The notes beneath the pieces were generated by a model that was not told the DNA's origin, did not search any database, and saw only the letters and a program-made list of their open reading frames with translations. A stretch of 64,000 nt of DNA from Massilia sp. Leaf139 (GTDB lineage: Bacteria; Pseudomonadota; Gammaproteobacteria; Burkholderiales; Burkholderiaceae_D). The stretch is taken from assembly GCF_001424165.1 (NCBI RefSeq), contig NZ_LMOJ01000023.1, positions 1 to 64,000 on the forward strand. Reading direction: 5' to 3'. This document shows positions 21,032 to 30,732 of this stretch, piece by piece. A program made the translations under genes and the position numbers. How positions within the stretch are numbered: position 1 is the first letter of the stretch; the number at the start of each line of letters is the position of its first letter.

Positions 21032-21390
21032 TGTTATCTCTCCAGTTCTGGCTTGGCCAGGATTGCGGGGGCAGCGATACGCTCGGTGCGCTCTGTGGCG
21101 ATGGCGTGTGCGCCCGGGTAGGCGCAGGATCGCCGATTCGGCCCGGCGGAAACCCCGAATGGTAGGTTTCGCGCCTGCGTTTACGTTTGAGCAAAGTCAA
21201 TCTTATCAGCTTATCCACGGAAAACAACCAGTAAAGCCGCTAGGTAGATAAGGGGTTTCCACAGGCTGATTTCCGGCAAAATACGGAACGCTCTTGCACC
21301 CTCCGTTGCCCTCTGGAATGATAGGGAAATGCTGCCCTTTTCAGCACATTTCACAGTAGAATGCACGGGCTAATCCAACCTGAACCGTTT
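21032..21390. other. Divergent intergenic region between phaA and minC
   Basis: About 360 bp without a gene. It contains the candidate min promoter listed separately and an AT-richer stretch from 21180 to 21270. TTATCCACG at 21211 resembles a DnaA box with one mismatch but is isolated. Confidence 0.4.
21294..21322 (+). promoter_or_regulatory. Candidate promoter for minCDE
   Basis: TTGCAC (21294-21299) and AATGAT (21317-21322) are separated by 17 bp, about 70 bp before minC. Inferred from spacing and hexamer similarity only. Confidence 0.35.
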
Positions 21391-22173
21391 ATGTCGAAAA
21401 GCCCGTCCAGCCTGCCCATCGAAATCAAGATTTCCACGGTCGTCGCCATCTCGGCGATCCTGCACTCGGTTGACCCGATTGCCATCGATGCGGCCCTGAA
21501 GCAGATGACTGGCGGCGTCTCGGACTTTTTCGAAGATGAATTCGCGGTGATCGATGTCGGCGCCATTGCCGCCGACACCGCCTATATCGACTGGCGCGCG
21601 CTGGTCGACCTGCTGAAAAAATACCGCCTGAACGCGGTCGCCGTGCGCGGTGCCACGCCGGAAATGGCCGAGGCCATCAAGGCGCACGGCCTGGCGCTGG
21701 ACGACGGCGCCGCCGGCGCCGAGCGCGCGCGCGAGGATGTGGCTGCTGCGACCGCCGCCAGCGCGGCCGTCACGATCGCTCCTACGCCGGCACCGGCGCC
21801 AGTTCCGGCACCGGCGCCGCAGACTGTGGCGCTGCCGGCGATGATCGTCGACACCCCGGTGCGTGCCGGCCAGCGCGTGTATGCGCGCGGCTGCGACCTG
21901 ATCGTCACGGCCTCCGTCAACAACGGCGCCGAGATCATCGCCGACGGCAGCATCCACGTGTACGCGCCGATGCACGGACGCGCATTGGCCGGCGCCTCGG
22001 GCAATGCCGAGTCGCGCATCTTCGGCCTGTCGCTGCAGCCGGAACTGGTGTCGATCGCCGGCGTGTACCGCACTTTCGACGACGGCTTCCCGGCCGAGCT
22101 GGCACGCCAGCCGGCACAAATTCGCCTGGTCGGCGACCGGATCGATATATCATCTATGACTGCGCATCGCTGA
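21391..22173 (+). CDS. minC: Septum site-determining protein MinC
   Basis: A 260-residue FtsZ polymerisation inhibitor. An N-terminal domain (about 1-100, starting SSLPIEIK) is joined by an Ala/Pro-rich linker (about 120-150, PAPAPVPAP) to the C-terminal beta-helix domain with the signature VYARGCDLIVTASVNNGAEIIADGSIHVY. With MinD and MinE it keeps division at mid-cell. The ATG at 21391 (MSKSPS) is preferred over one 30 bases upstream because it starts directly before the conserved domain. It is followed by minD and minE in the usual order. Confidence 0.95.
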   Translation: MSKSPSSLPIEIKISTVVAISAILHSVDPIAIDAALKQMTGGVSDFFEDEFAVIDVGAIAADTAYIDWRALVDLLKKYRLNAVAVRGATPEMAEAIKAHGLALDDGAAGAERAREDVAAATAASAAVTIAPTPAPAPVPAPAPQTVALPAMIVDTPVRAGQRVYARGCDLIVTASVNNGAEIIADGSIHVYAPMHGRALAGASGNAESRIFGLSLQPELVSIAGVYRTFDDGFPAELARQPAQIRLVGDRIDISSMTAHR

Positions 22174-22232
22174 CTCCGGCATCGTCGCACGCATAAGCGG
22201 GCTACCACCCAGATACTGTAAAGGACACTTTT

Positions 22233-23048
22233 GTGGCAAGAATTATTGTTGTGACGTCCGGCAAGGGCGGCGTGGGCAAAACCACCTCCAGCGCAAGCTT
22301 CTCCACCGGCCTGGCATTGCGCGGTCACAAGACCGCCGTGCTGGACTTCGACGTCGGCCTGCGTAACCTCGACCTGATCATGGGCTGCGAACGCCGCGTG
22401 GTGTACGACCTGGTCAACGTGATCAATGGTGAGGCGACGCTGAACCAGGCCCTGATCAAGGACAAGCACTGCGACAACCTGTTCATCCTGCCGGCTTCGC
22501 AGACGCGCGACAAGGATGCCCTGTCGGAAGACGGCGTCGAGCGCGTGCTCAACGAACTGGTCAAGATGGACTTCGAGTTCATCATCTGCGATTCCCCGGC
22601 CGGCATCGAGCACGGCGCGCTGATGGCGCTGACCTTCGCCGACGAGGCGCTGATCGTGACCAATCCGGAAGTGTCGTCAGTGCGCGATTCGGACCGCATC
22701 CTGGGCATCATCCAGGCCAAGTCGCGCCGCGCCCAGACCGGCGGCGAGCCGGTCAAGGAACACCTCTTGATCACCCGTTATTCGCCGAAGCGCGTCGAAA
22801 ATGACGAAATGCTTTCTTACCAGGACGTGCAGGAAATCCTGCGCATTCCGCTGATCGGCATCATCCCGGAATCGGAATCGGTGCTGCACGCATCGAACCA
22901 GGGCAATCCGGCCATCCACTTCAAGGGCACCGACGTGGCCGAGGCATACGAGGACGTGGTCGCCCGCTTCCTGGGCGAAGAACGCCCGCTGCGCTTCACC
23001 ACCTACGAAAAGCCGGGCTTGTTGCAGCGCATCTTTGGGACAAAGTGA
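22233..23048 (+). CDS. minD: Septum site-determining ATPase MinD
   Basis: A 271-residue ParA-type ATPase that recruits MinC to the membrane. It has the deviant Walker A motif GKGGVGKTT at 10-18 and [11 protein letters not shown], and ends in the membrane-binding amphipathic helix (PGLLQRIFG). The start is GTG, preceded by AAAGGA. It lies 59 bp after minC, with minE starting just past its stop. Confidence 0.98.
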   Translation: MARIIVVTSGKGGVGKTTSSASFSTGLALRGHKTAVLDFDVGLRNLDLIMGCERRVVYDLVNVINGEATLNQALIKDKHCDNLFILPASQTRDKDALSEDGVERVLNELVKMDFEFIICDSPAGIEHGALMALTFADEALIVTNPEVSSVRDSDRILGIIQAKSRRAQTGGEPVKEHLLITRYSPKRVENDEMLSYQDVQEILRIPLIGIIPESESVLHASNQGNPAIHFKGTDVAEAYEDVVARFLGEERPLRFTTYEKPGLLQRIFGTK

Positions 23049-23049
23049 T

Positions 23050-23301
23050 ATGGCCCTGCTCTCATTCCTGTTCCCCGAAAAGAAGAAGAGCGCGAACGCG
23101 GCCAAGGAACGGCTGCAGATCATCATCGCCCGCGAGCGCACCAACCGCACCGGTCCGGATTTCCTGCCGGCGCTACACCGCGAACTGATCGAAGTGATTT
23201 CGAAGTACACCAAGGTCAACGCGGACGACATCAAGATTTCGCTCGACCGCCAGGGCAACCTGGAAGTGCTCGACGTCAACGTGGTGCTGCCCGACGCTTA
23301 A
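23050..23301 (+). CDS. minE: Cell division topological specificity factor MinE
   Basis: An 83-residue protein that stimulates MinD ATPase and drives pole-to-pole oscillation. The N-terminal membrane-targeting MALLSFLF is followed by the anti-MinCD helix ([13 protein letters not shown]) and the dimerisation region ([23 protein letters not shown]). The ATG at 23050 lies 1 bp after the minD stop, indicating translational coupling. A terminator ends the operon. Confidence 0.97.
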   Translation: MALLSFLFPEKKKSANAAKERLQIIIARERTNRTGPDFLPALHRELIEVISKYTKVNADDIKISLDRQGNLEVLDVNVVLPDA

Positions 23302-23323
23302 GCGTCGCACTCCCGTCCCAGCA

Positions 23324-23353
23324 GGCGCCCGGTTTACCGCCGGGCGCCTTTTT
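23324..23353 (+). terminator. Terminator of the minCDE operon
   Basis: A 9-bp perfect stem GGCGCCCGG/CCGGGCGCC with a 7-nt loop is followed by five T, 22 bp after minE. Confidence 0.92.
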
Positions 23354-23701
23354 CATTTCCGCTTCCCGTACGGCAGCGTCGCAGTCTTCTCCCCCTACAT
23401 CAGGTAGCTCTTCCTTTTCACCCGCAAGTTGGTAAAATTCATGAAACACTGTTGTTTTTTGACCATTGATGTTGCTTTTCTGCGGCAAGGAGGCTGGCTA
23501 GGAGTACCCTCGTAAAACTGTCGGAATTGAGCGCTTTCATAGGAAGGCATGCTCGAAATACGACACTTCCCTCGGTCACTTACCCTCTTTCGATAAAAAA
23601 TGGAAGTTTACGATTAGCATTATTTTGTCAAAGTCTGCTATAGTCGGTTTAACGTTGTAGGACTCATCCTACAGTACGAATTTGACAAATAATGTGCCGC
23701 C
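23354..23701. other. Intergenic region upstream of the response regulator
   Basis: About 350 bp, AT-richer than its surroundings, with no credible gene. A TATAGT hexamer at 23639-23644 could be the -10 for the regulator gene, leaving a leader of about 50 nt; no -35 is evident at normal spacing. Confidence 0.35.
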
Positions 23702-24394
23702 ATGAGAATAGCCGTTCTTGATAATGACCGTAGTCAGGCAGACCTGGTTTGCCAGGTGCTCAGTGCAGCTGGCCATAGCTGCCAATTTTTTGACAGCGGC
23801 AAGGACATGCTGGCGCAAATGCGCAAGGACAGCACCGACCTGCTGATCATGGACTGGCCGGCCGGCGACCTGGAAGCGGCCGACATCCTGCGCCGCGCCA
23901 AGGAAAAGATGGCGCCCGACGCGCCTGCGATGTTCCTGATCAACGGCAGTGCCGAAGACGACATCGTGGCCGGCATGGCGGCCGGCGCCGACGACTACCT
24001 GGTCAAACCGCTGCGCCGCGGCGAGCTGGTGGCCCGCGTCTCCGCTCTGCTGCGCCGCGCCTATCCGGCCCAGACCGGCACCGAACAGCTGCAGTTCGGC
24101 TCCTACGTGTTCGAGACGCGCCCGGGCCGCCTGCTGAAGGACGGCAGCGTCATCGACGTCACCCAGAAAGAGTTTTATCTGGCGCTGCTGTTCTTCCGTA
24201 ACATCGGCCGCCCGCTGTCGCGCGCCTATATCCACGAAGCCGTCTGGGTACGCGAAACGGCCGTCCCTTCGCGCACCATGGACACCCATGTTTCGCGCGT
24301 GCGTAACAAGCTCAGCCTGCGCCCGGAAAACGGTTTTCGATTGGTGCCGGTGTACAGCTACGGCTATCGGCTGGAAAAGCTGGGCGCTGCGTAA
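23702..24394 (+). CDS. Orphan OmpR-type response regulator
   Basis: A 230-residue two-domain regulator. The receiver (about 1-120) has acidic D7/D9, phosphoacceptor D51 in LLIMDW and K102 in YLVKPL. The C-terminal winged helix (about 130-228) ends in TMDTHVSRVRNKLSL and a typical YGYRLE. It should bind DNA as a phosphorylated dimer. No histidine kinase adjoins it, so its signal is unknown. Short GC-rich repeats and a MITE-like element follow rather than an operon partner. Confidence 0.9.
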   Translation: MRIAVLDNDRSQADLVCQVLSAAGHSCQFFDSGKDMLAQMRKDSTDLLIMDWPAGDLEAADILRRAKEKMAPDAPAMFLINGSAEDDIVAGMAAGADDYLVKPLRRGELVARVSALLRRAYPAQTGTEQLQFGSYVFETRPGRLLKDGSVIDVTQKEFYLALLFFRNIGRPLSRAYIHEAVWVRETAVPSRTMDTHVSRVRNKLSLRPENGFRLVPVYSYGYRLEKLGAA

Positions 24395-24396
24395 AT

Positions 24397-24430
24397 GGCG
24401 GCCTAAGCGGCGGCCCTAAGCGGCGGCCCG
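24397..24430. repeat. Short tandem repeat after the response regulator
   Basis: About three 12-13-bp units of CGGCGGCCCTAAG, the first degenerate, lie directly after the stop codon. Function unknown. Confidence 0.5.
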
Positions 24431-24461
24431 TTGGCGGCACCCCGATTCCCTTGCGCGCGTC

Positions 24462-24562
24462 GAGCGTGTTAAAAAATCGTCAGGGCAAGGCGCATGGTCG
24501 AAAACAGTACGAAAGTACGGCGAGACGATGCAACGCAGCCATGGCGATTTTTTTACACGCTC
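24462..24562. mobile_element. MITE-like palindromic element upstream of hemA
   Basis: A 101-bp element bounded by 18-bp inverted repeats with one mismatch: GAGCGTGTTAAAAAATCG at the left and the inverse (CGATTTTTTTACACGCTC) at the right. In the centre a perfect GTAC-GAAA-GTAC hairpin (24507-24518) is seen. It encodes nothing. This layout is that of a miniature inverted-repeat element, and I recall similar elements ending in ATCGC..AACACGC from other proteobacteria. It lies 46 bp before hemA; its T-rich right arm could also act as a terminator for upstream transcription. Confidence 0.6.
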
Positions 24563-24608
24563 ATAGGGGTATAATGGCTGTCACCGCTTCTCCTCCATTC
24601 ACCCCAGC

Positions 24609-25892
24609 ATGCAACTGCTCGCCGTTGGCCTGAACCACACGACCGCACCGGTCTCGCTGCGCGAGCAGCTGGCGCTCGGGCCCGAGCAGTTGGGCAGAGC
24701 CGTGCACTCGGCACGCGAATGGTTCGGCCGTTTCAAGGGCGGCGATGGGGCCGGCGGCGACGAAGCGGCCATTCTCTCCACCTGCAACCGCACCGAACTG
24801 TACGCCGCCAGCGGCGTCCCCAACCCGCTCGACGCCTCGGCCCAGTTCCTGGCCCACTACCACGCCCTGAATTTCGCCGAACTGCGCCCGCACCTGTACA
24901 TGCTGCCGCAGGGCGACGCCGTGCGCCATGCCTTCCGCGTCGCCTCCGGGCTCGATTCGATGGTGCTGGGCGAACCGCAGATCCTCGGCCAGATGAAGGA
25001 CGCGGTGCGCACGGCCGAGGAAGCCGGCGGCCTCGGCACCTACCTGCACCAGCTGTTCCAGCGCAGCTTCGCGGTGGCGAAAGAAGTGCGCACCACTACC
25101 GAGATCGGCGCCCACAGCGTCTCGATGGCGGCGGCCTGCGTGCGCCTGTCGCAGCGCATCTTCGACAGCATCGCCGACCAGCACGTGCTGTTCATCGGCG
25201 CCGGCGAGATGATCGAACTGTGCGCCGCCCACTTCGCCGCGCACAACCCGAAATCGATCACGATCGCGAACCGCACCATGGAACGCGGCGAATCGCTCGC
25301 CACGCGCCTGAATGCGCGCGCGATTCGCCTGGCCGACCTGCCGCAGCAGTTGCACGGGTTCGACATCGTCGTCTCCTGCACCGCCTCCACGCTGCCCCTG
25401 CTCGGCCTCGGCCTGGTCGAACGCGCGATCAAGGCGCGGCGCCACCGTCCGATCTTCATGGCCGACCTGGCCGTGCCGCGCGATATCGAGCCGGAAGTGG
25501 CGCGATTGGACGACGTGTTCCTGTACACGGTCGACGACCTGGCCCAGGTGGTACAAACAGGCATGGAAAGCCGCCAGGCGGCCGTGGCCCAAGCGGAGGC
25601 CATCATCGAGACCCGGGTCGCCTCCTTCATGCACTGGATCGGCGACCGCGCCGTGGTGCCGGTGATCCAGCAGCTGCATGAGTCGAGCGAGGCGCTGCGC
25701 CTGGCCGAACTGGAACGCGCCCGTAAACTGCTGGCGCGCGGCGAGGATGTCGATGCCGTGCTGGAGGCCTTGTCAAAAGGCCTGACCGCCAAATTCCTGC
25801 ACGGCCCGCAGCAAGCGCTGCACCGCGCCGAAGGCGACGAGCGCGCGCGCCTGGCGAACCTGCTCCCGCAGCTGTTCCGCGGCCGCCGTTAG
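24609..25892 (+). CDS. hemA: Glutamyl-tRNA reductase
   Basis: A 427-residue enzyme that reduces glutamyl-tRNA to glutamate-1-semialdehyde, the first committed step of tetrapyrrole synthesis by the C5 route. The N-terminal [15 protein letters not shown] is diagnostic, C59 in STCNRTELY is the catalytic Cys, and the NADPH domain starts at VLFIGAGEM. The C-terminal dimerisation helix is present and the length is normal. It is upstream of prfA as in many proteobacteria. Confidence 0.97.
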   Translation: MQLLAVGLNHTTAPVSLREQLALGPEQLGRAVHSAREWFGRFKGGDGAGGDEAAILSTCNRTELYAASGVPNPLDASAQFLAHYHALNFAELRPHLYMLPQGDAVRHAFRVASGLDSMVLGEPQILGQMKDAVRTAEEAGGLGTYLHQLFQRSFAVAKEVRTTTEIGAHSVSMAAACVRLSQRIFDSIADQHVLFIGAGEMIELCAAHFAAHNPKSITIANRTMERGESLATRLNARAIRLADLPQQLHGFDIVVSCTASTLPLLGLGLVERAIKARRHRPIFMADLAVPRDIEPEVARLDDVFLYTVDDLAQVVQTGMESRQAAVAQAEAIIETRVASFMHWIGDRAVVPVIQQLHESSEALRLAELERARKLLARGEDVDAVLEALSKGLTAKFLHGPQQALHRAEGDERARLANLLPQLFRGRR

Positions 25893-25981
25893 CGTTTTTT
25901 ACTTTCTGCCTTGCGCCTCGCTGGCGCACCATGGCGTTCGCGCGCCGCCCTGTCATCTCTTCTGTTCTTCCAAAAAAAACT

Positions 25982-27058
25982 ATGAAACCATCGATGCTGG
26001 CCAAGCTCGACCAACTTGCGAACCGCCTGGTCGAACTCGACGAATTGCTGACCCATGAAGGCGCCACCGCCAACATGGACACCTACCGCAAGATGACGAA
26101 GGAGCATGCCGAGATCGGCCCGCTGGTCGCGCTGTATCGCCAGTACCAGGAAGCGAATGGCGACATCGCCGCCGCCCAGGACATGCTGGCCGACCCGGAG
26201 ATGAAGGAATTCGCCCAGGAGGAAATCGAAGCGGCCAAAGCGCGCCTGGCCGCCCTCGACCTCGACCTGCAGAAAATGCTGCTGCCGAAAGACGCCAACG
26301 ACGAGCGCAACATTTTTCTCGAGATCCGCGCCGGTACCGGCGGCGACGAATCGGCCCTGTTCGCAGGAGATTTACTGCGCATGTACACCCGCTTCGCCGA
26401 ACGCAACCGCTGGCAGATCGAGATGGTCTCCGAATCGGCCTCGGATCTGGGCGGCTACCGCGAAGTCATCGTGCGCGTGATCGGCAATGGGGTGTATTCG
26501 AAACTGAAGTTCGAGTCGGGCGGCCACCGCGTGCAGCGCGTGCCGGCCACCGAAACGCAAGGCCGCATCCACACCTCGGCCTGCACGGTCGCCGTGATGC
26601 CCGAGGCGGACGAGGTCGAGGATGTCTACATCAACCCGGCCGACCTGCGCATCGATACCTACCGCGCCTCCGGCGCCGGCGGCCAGCACATCAATAAAAC
26701 GGATTCGGCGGTGCGCATCACCCACCTGCCGACCAACATCGTGGTCGAATGCCAGGACGACCGCAGCCAGCATAAAAACAAGGCGCAGGCGATGAAGGTA
26801 TTGGCCGCGCGTATCAAGGACGTGCAGCTGCGCGAGCAGCAGTCGAAAGAGGCGGCCACCCGTAAAAGCCTGATCGGTTCCGGCGACCGCAGCGAACGCA
26901 TCCGCACCTACAACTTCCCGCAGGGGCGCTTGACGGATCACCGCATCAACCTGACCTTATATAAACTCGATTTCATCATGGACGGCGACCTGGCCGAACT
27001 GACCAATGCCCTGGCCGCCGAGCACCAGGCCGAACTGCTGGCGGCGCTGGGGGATTAA
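25982..27058 (+). CDS. prfA: Peptide chain release factor 1
   Basis: A 358-residue factor that ends translation at UAA and UAG. The GGQ motif is at 233-235, the same numbering as in E. coli, in a SGAGGQHIN context whose Gln is the methylation target of PrmC. The ATG at 25982 ([12 protein letters not shown]) gives the family's normal N-terminus. It lies 89 bp after hemA; dsbB and prmC follow. Confidence 0.97.
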   Translation: MKPSMLAKLDQLANRLVELDELLTHEGATANMDTYRKMTKEHAEIGPLVALYRQYQEANGDIAAAQDMLADPEMKEFAQEEIEAAKARLAALDLDLQKMLLPKDANDERNIFLEIRAGTGGDESALFAGDLLRMYTRFAERNRWQIEMVSESASDLGGYREVIVRVIGNGVYSKLKFESGGHRVQRVPATETQGRIHTSACTVAVMPEADEVEDVYINPADLRIDTYRASGAGGQHINKTDSAVRITHLPTNIVVECQDDRSQHKNKAQAMKVLAARIKDVQLREQQSKEAATRKSLIGSGDRSERIRTYNFPQGRLTDHRINLTLYKLDFIMDGDLAELTNALAAEHQAELLAALGD

Positions 27059-27062
27059 GCAG

Positions 27063-27090
27063 GTGCCTGGTATGTGCTTGGTAGGTGCTC
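27063..27090. repeat. Short tandem repeat between prfA and dsbB
   Basis: Two 11-bp units, GTGCCTGGTAT and GTGCTTGGTAG, plus a partial GTGCTC follow the prfA stop. No function is apparent. Confidence 0.45.
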
Positions 27091-27197
27091 ATTAAGTACG
27101 TACTAAGCCAATAAGATCTTGCAAATGTGAAAATGCGGCGGCGATACGCGCCTGTGCGAAAATCGCGCCACTCCTTGATCACGAAAGCCCATCCGCG

Positions 27198-27674
27198 ATG
27201 CCACGTTCCCGCTCCGTCCTTCTCGCCATTGCCCTCGTCAGCTTCGCGCTGGTCGCCGTCGCCGTCTACCTGCAGCTGGCGCACGACATGCTGCCCTGCC
27301 CGTTGTGCGTGATCCAGCGCTATGCCTTCCTCGGCATCGGCTTCGCCGCCCTGATCGGCGCGCTGAGCGACAGGATCCGCGTCGGCGCCGGCGTCGCCCT
27401 GCTGGCCGCGCTCGGCGGCCTGGCGACGGTCGGCAAGCACCTGTATGTGCTGGCCAATCCAGGCTTTTCCTGCGGCATCGATCCGATGGAAACGATGCTG
27501 AACAAAATCCCGACGGCGACCCTGATGCCCTGGCTGTTCCAGGCCGACGGCCTGTGCGAGAACGCCACCGACGGCTTGTTCGGCCTGTCGATCCCGCAAT
27601 GGTCGGCGGTCTGGTTCGTGCTGCTGACGCTGGCGCTGGTCTGGGTGCTGGCTTCAAGCCGCCGCGCACGATGA
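27198..27674 (+). CDS. dsbB: Disulfide bond formation protein B
   Basis: A 158-residue inner-membrane quinone reductase that reoxidises DsbA. Four transmembrane helices are visible. The first periplasmic CxxC is in PCPLC (about 34-37), and the second pair is the Cys of GFSCGID and of GLCENA. Its stop overlaps the prmC start (ATGA), so the two are translationally coupled. The DsbA partner is not in the window. Confidence 0.93.
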   Translation: MPRSRSVLLAIALVSFALVAVAVYLQLAHDMLPCPLCVIQRYAFLGIGFAALIGALSDRIRVGAGVALLAALGGLATVGKHLYVLANPGFSCGIDPMETMLNKIPTATLMPWLFQADGLCENATDGLFGLSIPQWSAVWFVLLTLALVWVLASSRRAR

Positions 27675-28492
27675 AGATTACCGCCGGCACCACCGTCCAA
27701 GCGCTGCAGGCCGGCCTGCCGCTCGATCCGCTGGAAAACCGCATCCTGCTCTGCCACGCTTTGCGCTTGACCCGCGTCGGGCTGATCACGAACGCCGAGC
27801 GCGCGCTCACGCGCGAGGAGGCGGCATTGCTCGACGCCCTCGTTGCGCGCCGCCAGGCGGGCGAGCCGATCGCGTATATCGTCGGCCAGCGCGAATTCTT
27901 CGGCCTGCCCTTCCAGGTCGGCCCGGCCGTGCTGATTCCCCGTCCCGACACCGAACTGATCGTCGAACTGGCGCTGGAGCGCCTGGCGCCGGCCGCGCGC
28001 ATGCTCGACATGGGCACCGGCAGCGGCGCGATCGCGGTGGCGGTGGCCCACACGCGGCCAGATGCCGTCGTGACGGCGCTCGACCTCAGCGACGACGCTT
28101 TACACGTGGCGCGCGCGAATGCCAGCGCGAATAGGGCGAACGTCCGCTTCCTGCGCAGCGACTGGTTCGCGGCGCTCGGCACGGATCAATTCGACCTGAT
28201 CGCCTCCAACCCGCCGTATATCGCGTCCGGCGACGAACACCTGGCGCAGGGTGACTTGCGCTTCGAGCCGAGCGGCGCACTGACCGATTTCGCCGACGGC
28301 TTGTCGGCGCTGCACACGATCATCGAAGGCGCGCCCGCGCACCTGGTGGCGGGCGGCTGGCTGCTGCTCGAGCATGGCTACGACCAGGCCGCCGCAGTGC
28401 GCGACGCCCTGCTCGATGCCGGTTATACGGAAGTGCAGAGCTGGCGCGACCTGGGCGGGATCGAGCGTGTCAGCGGCGGGCGGCGCGGCTAA
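27671..28492 (+). CDS. prmC: Release factor glutamine N5-methyltransferase
   Basis: A 273-residue class I SAM methyltransferase that methylates the GGQ glutamine of release factors. An N-terminal helical domain is followed by DMGTGSGAIAVAVA (SAM site) and the catalytic NPPY at 180-183. The start ATG overlaps the dsbB stop by four bases; an in-frame extension upstream runs through dsbB and is not used. Presence downstream of prfA matches its role. Confidence 0.95.
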   Translation: MKITAGTTVQALQAGLPLDPLENRILLCHALRLTRVGLITNAERALTREEAALLDALVARRQAGEPIAYIVGQREFFGLPFQVGPAVLIPRPDTELIVELALERLAPAARMLDMGTGSGAIAVAVAHTRPDAVVTALDLSDDALHVARANASANRANVRFLRSDWFAALGTDQFDLIASNPPYIASGDEHLAQGDLRFEPSGALTDFADGLSALHTIIEGAPAHLVAGGWLLLEHGYDQAAAVRDALLDAGYTEVQSWRDLGGIERVSGGRRG

Positions 28493-28564
28493 GCCACCAG
28501 CGCCCGGTGCGCGGCCTTCTCGCAGGTGTTGTTACAATGCCTACACCCCCACCTCGCCTCCCCG

Positions 28565-30571
28565 ATGCGCCGCCTAATTACGCTTCTCGTCCTGCTGACT
28601 ACCCTGTTCCACGGCGCCGCACGCAGCGCGCCGGGAGCGGCGGCGGCGCTGTTCGAGCGCGACTGGCAGTGGCAGCTGGAACAGCATCCGGAATACGCGA
28701 CCTCGCTCGGCGAGCACCGCTATAACGATCGTTTGTCCGACCAGTCGCCGGCGGCCGCGCGTGCCCGGCGTGACCAGATCCGCAGCGCGCTGGAAGAGGC
28801 ACGCGCCATCGACCGTGCCGGCTTGAATCCGCAGGAACGCCTCTCGCTCGACCTGTTCATCTTCGGCAAAGAGCGCGAGCTGGCCACGCGCGCGTTTACG
28901 CTGGTCGATCCGCAGCTGCTGACGGCCTGGGACGGCCTGCACGTGCGCCTGCCGCGCCTGGTCGCGCAGACGCCCTTCGCCACCGAGGCCGACTACCGCA
29001 ATTACATCGCGCGCCTGAACGCGCTGCCCGGCCACGTCGACGGCCTGATCGAGCAGCTGCGCGAAGGCATGCGCACCGGCTGGACGGCGCCGAAAAGCAG
29101 CGTGCAGGCGGTGCCCGAGCTGCTGCGCGCCCTGCGCAAAGGCCTGGACGAGGGGCCGCTGGCGGCGCCGCTGCAGCGCATTCCCGGCACCATCGACAGC
29201 GAAGTGCGCGAGCAATTGCTGGCCGCCGGCATGGCCGCCCTGAACGAGCGCGCCGCGCCCGCGCTGCGCCGTCTGGAAGACTTCATGCGCAGCGATTACG
29301 TGCCGGCCGCGCGCGACACGCTGGGCGCGGCCAGCCTGCCCGGCGGCCCCGGTTATTACGCTTTCCTCGCCCGCAAGGCCAGCGGCGGAGAATCGACCCC
29401 GCTCGAGCTGCATGCGCTCGGCCTGAAGGAAGTGGCGCGCATCCGCGCCGCAATGGAACGCACGGTCGGCCACACGGGCTTTCGCGGCAACCTGCCCCAG
29501 TTCCTCGCCTTTGCGCGCAGCGACAAGCGCCTGTTCGCACGCGATCCCGAGGCCTTGCTGGCGCGCTACCGGCGCGTGATCGAACGCGCAACGGCGCGCC
29601 TGCCGGCCCTGTTCGGCACCATTCCTGCCGATGCCGTCGGCGTCAAGCGCCTCGGCCAGGCCGGCGCCGGCGCCCAAGTCGCGGCCTATTATGAAACCGG
29701 CACCGCGGAGCGCAGCGCGGCGCTGGTGGTCAATACCGAGCGCCTGGGCAGCCAGCCGCTGTGGGAAGTCGAGACGCTGGCGCTGCACGAAGCCGTGCCC
29801 GGTCACCACCTGCAGGTGGCGCGCGCCCGCGCCCTGCGCGAGCTGCCGGCCTTCCGGCGCCACGCCTGGGACGACGCGTTTGGCGAAGGCTGGGCCACCT
29901 ATGCCGAGAGCCTGGGCGCCGAACTCGGTTTTTTCCGCGATCCGTTTTCGCGCTTCGGCCACCAGAACGACGCCCTGTTCCGCGCCGCGCGCCTGGTAGT
30001 CGACACGGGCATCCACGCCCTCGGCTGGTCGCGCCAGCAGGCGCTCGACTACCTGAACGCGAACACGGCCAACGCGCTGCAGGACAACGAAGTCGAGGTC
30101 GACCGCTACATCGCCCAGCCGGCCCAGGCGCTCAGTTATACAACAGGGCGGTTGCGCATCGCCGCCCTGCGCGAGAAAGCGCAGGCCGCGCTCGGCCCGC
30201 GTTTCGACCTGCGCCGCTTTCATGACGCCCTGCTCGGCAACGGCGTGCTGCCGCTGCCCCTGCTCGAGCGCGAGATGAACAAGTGGCTGACCACGCAGCT
30301 GAACGCGCCGCTGAACGGGTCAGATACGCCCGCGGCTGCCACGCCCGCCCCGGCTGTCGGCAAGCCGCCCGCCGAAGGCGCCGTGTCTCCCGCGGCCGCG
30401 CCGGCCGAGAGCGCACCCGCGGCGCCGGCGCCCGCACCTGCCAAGCCACCTGCCAAGCCACCTGCCAAGCCACCGGCCACCGTGCCCGCGAGCACGCCAG
30501 CGAAGGCGCCCGACAAGCGTCCGGGCGAGGCGCCGCAAGCCGAAAGCACGCCGGCGCCGGTGTCCGAATGA
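28565..30571 (+). CDS. DUF885-family secreted protein, putative metallopeptidase-like
   Basis: A 668-residue exported protein. The signal peptide (MRRLITLLVLLTTLFHGAARS) is followed by the DUF885 domain. Its HEAVPGHH motif at 408-415 and the downstream EGWATYAESLG fit a zinc-peptidase-like site. The C-terminal 90 residues are a Pro/Ala/Lys-rich low-complexity tail with three PAKP-type repeats, atypical for the family and possibly a cell-wall or surface tether. The ATG at 28565 is chosen because it puts the signal at the N-terminus. No enzyme activity can be assigned with certainty. Confidence 0.85.
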   Translation: MRRLITLLVLLTTLFHGAARSAPGAAAALFERDWQWQLEQHPEYATSLGEHRYNDRLSDQSPAAARARRDQIRSALEEARAIDRAGLNPQERLSLDLFIFGKERELATRAFTLVDPQLLTAWDGLHVRLPRLVAQTPFATEADYRNYIARLNALPGHVDGLIEQLREGMRTGWTAPKSSVQAVPELLRALRKGLDEGPLAAPLQRIPGTIDSEVREQLLAAGMAALNERAAPALRRLEDFMRSDYVPAARDTLGAASLPGGPGYYAFLARKASGGESTPLELHALGLKEVARIRAAMERTVGHTGFRGNLPQFLAFARSDKRLFARDPEALLARYRRVIERATARLPALFGTIPADAVGVKRLGQAGAGAQVAAYYETGTAERSAALVVNTERLGSQPLWEVETLALHEAVPGHHLQVARARALRELPAFRRHAWDDAFGEGWATYAESLGAELGFFRDPFSRFGHQNDALFRAARLVVDTGIHALGWSRQQALDYLNANTANALQDNEVEVDRYIAQPAQALSYTTGRLRIAALREKAQAALGPRFDLRRFHDALLGNGVLPLPLLEREMNKWLTTQLNAPLNGSDTPAAATPAPAVGKPPAEGAVSPAAAPAESAPAAPAPAPAKPPAKPPAKPPATVPASTPAKAPDKRPGEAPQAESTPAPVSE

Positions 30572-30732
30572 GCGGCGCCGGCAGCGGCCGCAAACGCCCT
30601 TGGAAATCGACCGGCTACCGACGCGCTGCCCGATTTTCGGTTACTCTCTGCACCAATCGCTAAGAGCGCCTAAGGAACCGAGCAAGCGCGTTCGTCGGGC
30701 GCTCCAAAGGCAGTACAAGAAAGGAAATACCT

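Noticed and set aside
21211..21262. DnaA-box-like TTATCCACG and TTTCCACAG near the min promoter
   Set aside because: There are only two imperfect sites, with no cluster, no AT-rich unwinding region and no dnaA or dnaN neighbour, so an origin is not supported.
27305..27670. In-frame upstream extension of prmC through dsbB
   Set aside because: The region codes for DsbB in another frame; PrmC homology starts at the ATG at 27671.
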